Shown: piece by piece, positions 54,263 to 64,000 of the stretch
How positions within the stretch are numbered: position 1 is the first letter of the stretch
Layout: each line of letters begins with the position of its first letter
Source: Armigeres subalbatus
Taxonomy: Eukaryota; Arthropoda; Insecta; Diptera; Culicidae
Direction: 5' to 3'
Length of the DNA stretch: 64,000 bases
Assembly (NCBI RefSeq): GCF_024139115.2
Contig: NC_085139.1
Span: forward strand, 101,976,158-102,040,157
Position numbers and translations under genes: made by a program
The notes under the pieces: model-generated
The model's database searches: none
Told to the model about the DNA's origin: nothing
What the model saw: the letters and a program-made list of their open reading frames with translations, nothing else

Positions 54263-54606
54263 ATCGCCTAGGTCGTTGCCGATTGTATCGAGTCGTATTA
54301 TCTTCTATGTCGTTCGTAATAGTTGTTTTTGAAGGCGGCTTATTGGGCCTGCGCAAACCTCCTGTCTCGTCGGAGGGCCGTCGTGTCAGGGCTGTTTAGC
54401 GTCCCACCTAACACCAGGACTTGGGCTTGTGCGCTTTGAGCGGCACACGGTCGCTTTGGCGGAGCCTACTTGCGGATACATGCAGCTTTTTATAGAGGTT
54501 TAACAGGGCCCACTGTCAAACCCCACCACATCCTAGGCAGGCGCCACAACTCGCAGATGGCCTGGGGAGGGATCGTCAAGCCCTTGGACATAGTCCCTGC
54601 TTATCT

Positions 54607-57600
54607 GTAGGAGTTAAATAGAAAATCCGTGATGTGTTTTACAAAACATACATTAATTTCTTAATCCATTCAAAAGTAAATTTCGCAGTTCGCGAAAATC
54701 AGAGCGCGTACTTGTTTTTATTTATCACGATCTGATTCCATGAACTGCCAATGCACTGGTGAAGTCCGGTGCGGTGATCATATGTTTCAAATCAAAACAA
54801 ACACGATGCCACGCACACCAACATATCCAATGACAGATGGAACTGAAAACATTTTTTTATTCCGGGTTCGGGTTGGCACTGACCCAGGTTTAAAAACGAA
54901 TTCGACATAAGTAGATTTACAATTTTTGCATGTGTTCTGTGTCATAAAACTGACACGATGATGCTCATGGATTTTTTTTATGAACCTATTATGAATTTTA
55001 AAACATTTCTTGCCTTTCACGTATTTTTTCTTAATTTTTGAGTGAAAATCTTCTGAACATTCGAGAGAAACACTTTCAAATTTTTTTCAATAATCCGAGG
55101 GAATTTATTGTAACATTCCAAAGGAAATTCTTCTGAATTTTCAAGGCAATTTTTGTCTGATATTGCTAGGAAAATTTTTATTTTTGCTTCTGGATTTCCA
55201 AAGAAATGTTCTCCTATCCAGTTAAGACAGAATCACCGTCTTCCACCAGATGGTCGCACAGGACATTGACATTTACACATCATGGAGAGTTTCTCGTTTC
55301 ACGAAGTTTTATCGTTAACAGTGTGGAAATCGAAACCTCACGACCACGAAGCCAAACGATTATTGCGTTGATTACATTTAGTGGTGTCTCGTAAAGTCAA
55401 TATTGCCAAGGAAGTATCAACGTTTCCATTGCAAATAAGTGGTGTTTCGAATATGTTATCGTAGCGCAGATCAAAACTAGATAAGTATCATTATTCAATT
55501 CTTTCGAAACTCTGTTACCTAACATACCATTTACCTAATCGTAGAGCGACAAAAAATTTCATATTTGTTATAGCCGTATTAAGATTTCTTCGAAACTATG
55601 ATTTTTTTTTTTAATTATTGCTCTAAGAATTCCATTCAAAATTCTTTAGAAAATCCTTTTGCACATTCAGAATCCTTTCGGGATTTGGATTTGATTTTAG
55701 CAACTTAAAAAGGAGAAGTAAACGGGACTAAACCTTCAAGCTGTTTCAAAACATTTTTAGTAACGTGCATTTTGTGTTCAAAATATTTAGAAATACCAAT
55801 GACACCGCCTGGTTAGTTCGGTAACCGTATAATGAGGCCATAATGGCAGATCTCCGTCCACAACTGCACAGACGTTCGTTTCCGTCTAATATAAACAATT
55901 GCACACGTTGCGTTCGACATTTCTCGACCATAATATACCACCGCCCTTGCCTTCCTTGCCCGGGGCGCAATTATAACTTTAATGTCCCGAACAAACGTGC
56001 ATGCTCCACGGCCGGGATCCATTTGTGAAATTCGGCGTGGATTTTGGCAGGTTGTTTGTTCGACAAAATTTTCCCTATAATGTAAACATTTCATCCGAAT
56101 CCGCCTATTGGTGGCGGCGGCGGCGGAATCCTGCGGCGATAGTTTGTTCTAACGCAGTGGGTTGGCGTGTCGTCGTGTTCAAGAAACGGAGATTTAATGG
56201 ATGGAAGCTGTGCACCAGCAGCGAGCAAGCAGCCAGCGCAGCGTCATAAATCGTGAAGGCGTTTTTGCCTGGTGTGCGTGTTCCTTTCGGGTGGTGGGGG
56301 ATGTGTCTCGTCGAACGAATCCCAGGTGCGAAGTTCCTTGGCGCTCCAGACTTCGACAATATGCAGGAATGCAACGTTGACCGCGACGACGACGTGATGT
56401 TTCAATAGCTGGTACACCGAGCTTGCGTGCTCGTATCTGTCGTAAATATTTACTTTAAGGTGATTATAGAATGAAGTCAGTGGTGAATTTCAAATTCACC
56501 ACACGTGTATCTACATACATTTCAAAAGGCCCAAATCTGGCGGAATAGTTTTCGTACAGTGCTGAAACTCAAATTATGATTGTTCAGCATAACTAAGCAA
56601 TCGATCTACCATTATTTCAGCCCCATACGCGTTATTGTTCTTTCATCTCGTGCGCTTGAAAAAAATATTGGAAAAGCACGTGGTTTACAAAATGGCCGAT
56701 TCCTGGCTTCATTCTATAATCACCTTAATCAGCAATATTTTTATTCACAGCTCTAAACCCCGTCGTCCATCGGTATCGTCCAATCATTGCCAGTGGCTGA
56801 CGGGCCGAGTGGCTGAATGACTGACTGACTGGGTTTGTGGCATTACATTATTGATATTATTTGACACACGTTTCTCCGGTCATGGATTATGTGTTTGAAT
56901 TCGCTACCGAGTCATAGCGGGGCAGAAGTCGACCAATAATTGAATCAAATCAGTTTCGATAGAACTTCATGTTACAAAAACTTCAGCTTGGTCGTTCCTT
57001 GAATAAAAAAAACACAAACATGGAATGCCAGAGGTTCAGAAGTTTCGTCCAACCTAAACAGGGATCAGCCCCAGTGTGCGAGTCGAATGCATGGCGGTGT
57101 TCGCCGATTTGTTTGTTTTTGCATTTTTGCCCGTCGCTAGTCGGCACAGTCAGTGGTTGGTGGATATTTTTGCTGACTGCAAAACTTCGATGCACGCGGC
57201 GGAGACTATCGGGTACTTCACCTACTCAACTGTGCCCAACAGTCAGTGGCAGCATGCATGGATATGGGCACATGCAGAATGGGCTCTTTATTTCTGGCGG
57301 CGGAATGTTGCGAGCAATCGATTTCCAGGAATTTTCCGAAAGGTCCGCATAATGGGAATCGGTCGATGATGATGGGTCGTCGTCGTCGACGGTGCGGAAT
57401 GTGGGATACTCAACAAAATGGCATTTTGCTGTAAAGTTGAACCTTTTCAAAAATTCAGGGCAGGTAATATGAGTTATGTTTTTATCGATGTTGGGGAAAT
57501 TATTCATGAAATGCTGCCTATGTTATAGCGACATCGACATTGTTCCAGGAAATAGCACAAATCTGCAATGATTTTATACAACGAAAATGATGGAATTTTC

Positions 57601-58880
57601 TATTCCCAATGAAGAAATCAACCTCTCGATTGCATATTTTTATTTTCAATTGTCCTTCAAAAATTAAATTCGTTTCTTTGTTTACTACACACTATGATTC
57701 ACCTTTCCATAATTTACGATCAGAATTTCTGAGGTTTTAAATCAAATAAAATTCCAAATGCATCATGAATGATCTTATGCGAAACCAACTCGTCGCTTAC
57801 GTACGGTACTGTCGAACGAGTACTGTGCCAAAAACGCTTAATGCTTAATGAGTTATATGTACCTCGCATTAACTCAACAAGTACTCGCGCAATGATGATC
57901 GCAATCGACTCGAAACTGTTTGTAACCCGCCAAGTAACGCACCTCGGCTCCACCATTCCGCTGAAACGGAGATACCTTGACAGTGCGGTAATCCAATCCA
58001 AAACCACCACCAGTCCGATTCGAATCGGTTTGGTTTTCTTTTCCGCCGCTGTTTCGGCGGTTGTTGTTTTGTGTAAAGCACGAATTATTGTGACTTCGTG
58101 CGTGTGTTTGTGGCCCTGTGTGTGTGCCACTGACGACTGTTGTAGTACACGGACGGTTTAGAAGAGTTGAGTTGAGGAGGATAGGTTTCCAAAAATTGGC
58201 GCGCCTGCTGCTCGCGGAATTAATATTGATGACGAGTTTCGAAACGGAGGTAATTAATCAAGTGGGATTCATTGCGCGCTGTGGATGAAATTTGTTGGAT
58301 GGCGGGACGCGCAGTAGTTTCGGTAGTTAAGTACGGTTTCCACAGGTGTGCGGAATGGAAGGGTGGGAGCGGGTGAAGGTAGGAAGGGAAGACACATGTG
58401 CTCGACATGCCAGCTTGTGGGTGGTTTTCCTGATGAAAGGTATGAAGGTTATTGGATATATTTGCTTTAGAGCGTAGAATAAGTTTCTTTCATAAACTGG
58501 AAGAGTAATAAAAGTCTCAAGTGATTTAGCCTCAGAGAAATTCGAAATGTTGTTGGAGGAAAGAATTTTGGCTAAATGTCATGAGAATTTCAGAAAGAAA
58601 TTATGGAATCGTTTGAGCTGGAATCCCGTTAATAACTGAATTCGAAATTCGTAAGGTTGCAATACTGAAATATTTTCCTAAATAAAAAAAGGATTTTATC
58701 CAATAATGTGTTTAAAGTTTGAATGCGTCAAAAAAAAACAATCAGCATTCGCTTTAGTTTATACACAAATATAATTTTTAATAAAAATAAATTCGTTCGA
58801 ACTTAGATGAAAAAATTTCAAATTTGGTTGAGAATTTGAATTCGTTCAAGAATTTCATCAAATTCCGACAGTTTGGTAAT
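54607..58880. other. Unique and low-copy noncoding DNA
   Basis: The stretches 55040-55210 and 55620-55700 hold faint GAATTC/AAATTC-type degenerate repeats. The parts 55840-56420, 56960-57440 and 57780-58430 have higher GC, look unique and contain motifs such as GGCGGCGGCGGCGG (near 56112). Open frames are below 140 codons and overlap on both strands. I recognise no gene, RNA or element. They may be regulatory DNA of a neighbouring gene. Confidence 0.35.
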
Positions 58881-58901
58881 AAATTCAAACAATTTTGACT
58901 C

Positions 58902-60622
58902 CCTAGCCAAGGTCACGGGGGTTGACGGTACTGAAGATAATATTCATCTGTGTATCATATCACATTTGGAGCACTTCAGTGCGCCTCTAACGATTCACAG
59001 TGGATCGGCTGCTTTGCAGACTGAGCCCCTGATCGTATGTCCCGGCATACTTATCAGGTATAGCTCTTTACGTGGAGGATCCGCTAGGGCTCATTAGCAC
59101 TCTCCAAGGGGTCGGGAAATTAATCAATTTCTCGTCAACTGGAAGTAGCGAAGCCAACGCGTGGCCATAGGTAGGATAGGATAGGTTGTAATATAGATTG
59201 AAATTGAGAAGTCTACTTTGTATTTTAGAGACATTCAATTTTCAGAATGTTTTCAATTGGGAGTGGAGAACTATTTAGACTTATCAGGATTTACATCAGG
59301 TTGAAAAATTCAAAATAGTAATGTCATAGCAAACCAGAAATCAGCCAAGAAAAACGTAGGTTTAAAAAAATAGATTGATCACAAAATGAAATAATAATAT
59401 TGAACATTTTAGATTCAGTAATTAAACAGAATTTTATTTTTTTAAATTTTTGTTTCAGAAATGGTTTAGAGCAGCCAAGGTAGAAGTTTACTGTACTATT
59501 GGATAGAAAAATATTAAAAAGAGATTGATAAAAGTAGAAATCAGATATTGATAGATAGAAGAAGGACATAGGATTTGTAAGGCAATACTCAACAATTCTT
59601 TTGTAGTTTTATACATACTGTATCTAACAATGACTAAAACACTAATAAGACAAAGTTATAAAAGACCTTTATGTTGAAACATAACAGACAGACAACCGAC
59701 AACAACACAATGACAATAACAGATCTAAAATATAGAAGACAAGTAGTGTTTTACATTAATTATACAACTCACAATGATAGAAATGACTATCCAACGAGTA
59801 GTACATATTTTTAATGATGTTATTCATATAAATCAATGCTTCATAATCGTAAAATTCATTCATTTAGCTAGGAAATAGACGCAAGGAAGCATTACCATAC
59901 CATTGATAACTGAATCTTCCACCAGACTTTAAAGACTTGAATTTTGAAGAGCGGAATAGAACATGACCATTTGACTACTGGAATTTATGATATCAGACAG
60001 TACTGTAAAGGATATGACGCCATAATCTTGATCAACCGCAAAAATAATGGAGGCTCTCAGATTAATATGTCGATTTATTGCAATAGTACTTAAATTAATT
60101 TATTGTATATTTACGATACCATTTAAATTATTCCATGTTGAAACAAAGTCCACTAGTATGATCCCATCACATTACATCAAAGTGTTATGGCTCGGCTGCG
60201 GTGGTGGCGCGGTGACGCGTTTTGACAGAGAATACAGAATTACTGTCAAGATGCGCCGTTGCGTTAATCGCTGTAGAACGGCCTTTACTTGGAGATGGCA
60301 TCAGTACCACCCGTTGTCAACATAGACTACTATTCGGTATTGAATGTCGGCTCCAAGAAAACATTAAATCAACTTTACATGTTAATTATTCGGAAAACAT
60401 TCATGCGCGTGATGAGCTTTTATTATTATTATTATATTTGTTTTTAAACTGACAGACTGCGGGAAGGGAAATGTATCGGTATGATCACAATACGAACCCA
60501 GACCGCAGTGACCTAGTGAGCAACATAGCTTGAGTCGTCTGCTAGTATTGTGTATCACATGGAGAGCCCAGTCGAGATACCAGTCTATTAAGACTACAAC
60601 TGGTCTACTCTCGAAAAAAAAA
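58902..60622 (+). mobile_element. Unidentified retroposed insert with poly-A tail
   Basis: Direct repeats of about 20 bp containing ATTCAAACAATTTTGACT flank the segment at 58881-58901 and 60623-60643. A run of A residues (60614-60625) lies immediately before the right repeat. Long target duplication plus poly-A is the signature of LINE-mediated retroposition. The 1.72-kb insert starts CCCTAGCCAAGGTCACGGGG, is AT-rich at 59190-60160 and GC-richer at 60180-60330 and 60460-60600. No open frame above about 103 codons. An internal (TAT)n run at 60418-60438 could be the tail of an older minus-strand retroelement inside it. I cannot name the source. Confidence 0.6.
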
Positions 60623-60643
60623 AAATTCAAACAATTTTGACTC

Positions 60644-61301
60644 ATTTCAAATCTTTGTTCATAAAGAGTATGGATGTTGGGGGCGACTTTCACGTTCTAA
60701 ATAATCATCATGTAATCCTTGCTCTACTCGGTCCCGTTCTCAGGTTTAGCAGAATATTTTACAGATACTGATCTTGTACGTACAACTTGTCTAAATTCTA
60801 GCAAATTTTTTCTTAGTTCCGAAAAGAATTTGCCCAAATTCCGATATGAAATTGTGTTAACTGTGAGAGGAATTTATCTGAAGTCTGTAATAAATTTTTG
60901 TTCAAATTTCTATAGAAATCGAGTTTTAAGGTCTGAGGGAGGGGTTTAAAAAAGTTTAAAAGGCACATGGTTGATAGAGAAAATCGCACCCTGCCTGAAT
61001 AAAGCTGTTAGTGTCGCCAAAATTAATGAGAATTGGCAGTAAACGGAGCACAGCAATGGGAAAGAAATGTACCTACTACTAACGCAGCGGATCGGCGAGA
61101 TAAAAACAGCAGCGCCGACCAATCACGGATTGAGGAGATCCAAATAAACAAACTCCACCTGATTAAGGAATATGAAAACATGTGCGTTGTCTGGAACAAG
61201 ATTGGAAAATACCATACAAGATTTATTGTATGATGGTTACAAAAAAGCAGGATTCAAGTGATGAGCGTAGAACTGGTGAAGGATGTGAAGAACAAAACAA
61301 A
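60644..61301. other. Noncoding DNA with one small open frame
   Basis: A 66-codon frame at 61033-61233 contains INKLHLIKEYENMCVVWNKI, vaguely like the start of a MADF-type domain. It is too short and unsupported to call. The rest is AT-rich. Confidence 0.3.
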
Positions 61302-61354
61302 AATAAGACAAATGAGATAAATAAGACGAATATGACAAATAAAGCAAATAAGAC
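61302..61354 (+). repeat. 9-bp repeat (AATAAGACA), left flank of array
   Basis: About six copies of AATAAGACA with changes. The inverted form lies on the other side of the 24-bp array at 62799-62837. Confidence 0.75.
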
Positions 61355-61360
61355 CGTAGA

Positions 61361-62535
61361 ATTCCTGGAAGAATATTAAAATTCCTGGAGATATATCCGG
61401 AGAAATTTCTGGGAAAATATCGCAAGGAAATCCTGGAGGAATATCCGGAAGAATTTCTGACCATTTTCTGGAGGATTATCAGGATGAACTCCTGGACTGG
61501 AGAAATATCTAATGGAATCCTGGACAACATCTGGACGAATTCTTTCAAAAATATCTGGAGGAGTATTTGGAGTTTCTGGAGGAGTATCCAAAGGAATTCC
61601 TGGATATATATCCGGACGAATTCCTTGAGGAATATCTGGATGTGTATTCGGAGGAATTCCTGGAGATATATCCGGAGGAATTCGTAGAAGGATATCCGAC
61701 GGAATTCCTGGAGAAATATCGGAAGAATCCCTGGTGGAAATTATGAAAAAAATCCCGGAGGAGTATTTCGAAAAATTACTGGAGATGTATCCATATGAAT
61801 TCCTGGAGAAATATCTAAAGGAATTTTTGGAGGAATTCCAGGAGGTAAATCCGGACGAATTACTGGAAAAATATCTGGAGGAATATTCAGAGGAATTCCT
61901 GGAGGAATATCCGGTGAAACTCCTGGAGGAATATCCGAAAGAATTCTTGGACAAATCTCCTCAAGATATAGAGGAATATTTGGAGGTATTCTGGACCAAT
62001 TCCTGGAGGAATATTCGGAACAATCCTTGGAGGAATATCCTGAGGCACTCCTGGAATAATATTCGGACGAATTCCTGAATACCCAGTAGAATTCCTGGAT
62101 GAATATCAGGAAGAATATCCGGAAGAATATCCGGAAGAATTCCTGGAAGAATACCCGAAGGAATTCTTTAACGAATATCCTGACGAATTTCTGGAGGAAT
62201 ATCTGAAAGAAGGAATTCTCAAACGAATATCCAAACGAATTTCTGGAGGAATATCCAAAGAAATTCCTAGAGGAATATTTGGAAGATTTCCTGGAGTAAT
62301 AACCGGAAGAGTTCCTGGAGCAATATCCAGAGGAATTCCAAGAGAAACATCCAGAGGAACTTCTAGAGAAATATCCGTAGGAGTTCTTTAACGAGTATCG
62401 ACGAATTCCTGGAGGACTATTCGAAGGAATATTTGGACGAACATTAGGAGGAATTCCTGGAGGAAATCCTCCAGAATTCCTGGAGGCATATCCGAAAGAA
62501 TATCAGGAGGAACTATTGGAGGTGGAGGAATATCT
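61361..62535 (+). repeat. 24-bp minisatellite (GGAATATCCGGAGGAATTCC)
   Basis: About 48 diverged monomers of GGAATATCCGGAGGAATTCC plus TGGA, one orientation. Each contains self-complementary GGAATTCC and near-complementary GGATATTCC-type parts. Open frames on both strands with 8-residue periods are artefacts. Confidence 0.88.
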
Positions 62536-62551
62536 GGACAAATTCCTCAAG

Positions 62552-62590
62552 TGCCGTTCGGACTGCGTCTAAAATTTCTCTAATTTGTCA
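62552..62590 (+). repeat. 39-bp exact repeat, first copy
   Basis: Starts TGCCGTTCGGACTGCGTCTA and recurs identically at 63556-63594, 1,004 bp away. It belongs to the degenerate array at 62850-63910 and interrupts the 24-bp array. Confidence 0.85.
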
Positions 62591-62654
62591 AAATTCCTTT
62601 CTGAAATTGTTAATTCTGATCGGAATTCGTCAGAAATTTTGTTCGTTATTTATC

Positions 62655-62790
62655 CAGTTGACTTTCTGGAGGAATATCCGGAGAAATATTTGAAGGAATT
62701 CCTGGAGGAATATCTGAAAGAATTCTATATACAGAAGAATTCCTGGAGGAATATCCGAAAGTATTCCTGGACCTATAGCCAGAAGAATAT
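62655..62790 (+). repeat. 24-bp minisatellite, right part
   Basis: Five or six more monomers of the GGAATATCCGGAG family after the interruption. Confidence 0.8.
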
Positions 62791-62798
62791 AAAAAAAT

Positions 62799-62837
62799 TG
62801 GTTTATTTGTCCTATTTGTCTTATTTGTGTTATTTTT
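62799..62837 (-). repeat. 9-bp repeat, inverted right flank of array
   Basis: TTTATTTGTCCTATTTGTC and following copies are the reverse complement of the AATAAGACA repeat at 61302-61354. Confidence 0.72.
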
Positions 62838-62849
62838 CACTTCTCTTTT

Positions 62850-63910
62850 CTATATTTGATTTCAATTTATATATTTGGTAACTTCGTGTTTGCAAATGTG
62901 AATACGCTATTTCTAGTATAACACTTTTTTTCAGTCCGTAAAGAATTTGTTTAAACTATTCTGTCAGGTATTTGTATACGAATTTGATAACAATTTGTCT
63001 AAACTTCGTCCAAATTTGAATTGAATTTTGTCATAAGCTTATTTGATTTCCGACATGATTTTTTTCAATGGTGATAGACAATAGAAAATTTCATCAAGGA
63101 TTGATTTGAACAAAAATTTGCCCCAATTCTTGTCTACATTCCGCAAAGAATTCCTTTTAATACAGTCAGGAATTTGTTAACTTTTCACCAGACAAATAGA
63201 CCAGTCCAAATATTTAGAAGCATTTTTGTTGTCATCGAAAAAAATTCTCTATCTCCACACGATTTGTTTCCAATTCCAAACGGGAATTGTCTTTATTTCA
63301 TATTAATTTAAATTCCATTGATAATTTGTCAAAATTCTGTTTGGAGGAAGAGTTTGTCCAAAATCGCTCAGAATTTGTCCGGATTCCGTAAATTGTTTGT
63401 TTACGTTACCTATTTGTTATGGATTTGTCTAAATCCGATGAGGACTTTGTTGAAATTCGGGTTAAAATCTTAATTCCTTTATATTTGTCCAAATTCTTTT
63501 CGGAACTGCGCTCTGTTCCAACTTTTTCAAAATTCATCTCGGTGTTAATCTGAAATGCCGTTCGGACTGCGTCTAAAATTTCTCTAATTTGTCAATTATG
63601 ATTTTGTCAATTCTGTTATTTATATGGATTTCCGAACAAAAATCGAAATTTGTCTGAAAATCTGTTCGGAATTTGTCATAATTCTGTTCGAATTTTGTCG
63701 AGAATTCGTTCAAAATTTGTCGAAATTATGTTCGGAATTTATCGAAAATTCCGTTCGGAGTGTGCCTTAAATTCCTTTCGGGTGTAGATTTCGTTCGAAA
63801 TTTGTCGGAATTCCAATTGAATAGAATTCGGAATTTGTCGAAATTTGTCAAAATCTCGTTCGGAAATTGCTAAAACTCCGTTCAAGATTTTTCTAAAATT
63901 CTGTTTGTAT
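62850..63910 (+). repeat. Degenerate AATTTGTC / TTCGGAATTTG minisatellite
   Basis: AATTTGTC, AAATTC and GTTCGGAATTTGTC motifs recur about every 20-25 bp, best preserved at 63650-63900. It includes the second copy of the 39-bp exact repeat at 63556-63594. Confidence 0.65.
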
Positions 63911-64000
63911 ACCTAGTATATGTACTGTCACAAAATCTTAGACAAACCTCTCCTCCACCTTCAAACCAGTGACGTCATTATTGGATGACCCCTTGTCTGA
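63911..64000. other. End of window, nothing recognised
   Basis: Short unique sequence after the degenerate array. No feature seen. Confidence 0.4.

Larger units (their letters stand above)
51318..54598 (-). mobile_element. RTE-like LINE, nearly full length
   Basis: A minus-strand element of about 3.28 kb. Its 3' end is a (TAAA)n tail (plus-strand TTTA repeats at 51318-51331) just after the RT stop. The 8-bp direct repeat GCTTATCT flanks it at 51310-51317 and 54599-54606. Order from the right: 5' region (54263-54598), endonuclease, RT, short tail. Length, gene order and simple-repeat tail fit the RTE clade. It is related to, but clearly distinct from, the LINEs at 6564 and 10831. Confidence 0.87.

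Noticed and set aside
60440..60600. Possible minus-strand tRNA-derived SINE (GGGTTCGTATT as a B box, (TAA)n tail)
   Set aside because: No convincing A box at the right distance, and the boundaries are unclear. It is mentioned only as content of the retroposed insert.

Overview
This window looks like repeat-dominated chromosomal DNA from a dipteran, most probably a culicine (Aedes-type) mosquito. The reasons are non-LTR retrotransposons of RTE-like type, hAT, piggyBac-like and Harbinger-like non-autonomous DNA transposons, foldback MITEs, an arthropod-type initiator, one eukaryotic nuclear tRNA-Gln(CTG) gene, and very large minisatellite arrays. The species is inferred from general knowledge of such genomes; no search was run. 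I find no confident host protein-coding gene. The only confident host gene is the tRNA. All clear protein-coding potential belongs to retrotransposons.

Layout. 1-3886: sparse noncoding DNA with a Harbinger-like MITE (2418-2647). 3887-14490: a hAT element carrying a 23-bp minisatellite, then a tandemly duplicated block of about 4.27 kb that contains a related hAT element with an RTE-like LINE inside it. The duplication junction fuses LINE sequence to minisatellite. 14492-15075: a 51-bp array and an 11-bp array. 15389-17619: four small DNA elements, one nested in another. 17620-21361: mostly unique DNA with a possible promoter and 5' noncoding exon (18495-19043) and a hAT-like element. 21362-27118: a 24-bp minisatellite in five blocks of alternating orientation. 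27205-27275: tRNA-Gln. 29063-35290: a 23-bp minisatellite interrupted by a hAT MITE.

35291-41160: unique DNA, a degenerate array and inverted-repeat elements. 41986-44751: a second type of RTE/BovB-like LINE, broken by frameshifts, sitting in a degenerate array. 44976-46809: a piggyBac-like element with TTAA target sites and an internal inverted satellite. 49560-51095: a 24-bp minisatellite that reverses orientation in its middle. 51318-54598: a minus-strand RTE-like LINE with a 694-codon open reverse-transcriptase frame. 58902-60622: an unidentified insert with a poly-A tail flanked by a long target-site duplication. 61361-62780: another 24-bp minisatellite, flanked by inverted 9-bp repeats.

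The strongest general pattern is that at least five minisatellite families with different sequences share one design: a 23- or 24-bp monomer containing its own short inverted repeat. Several of them sit inside, or are bounded by, terminal-inverted-repeat elements, and two have switched orientation to make kilobase-scale palindromes. Long open frames in these arrays come from repeat period alone (24 and 51 are multiples of 3; 23 and 11 give frames that cycle through three monomers), so I do not call them genes.
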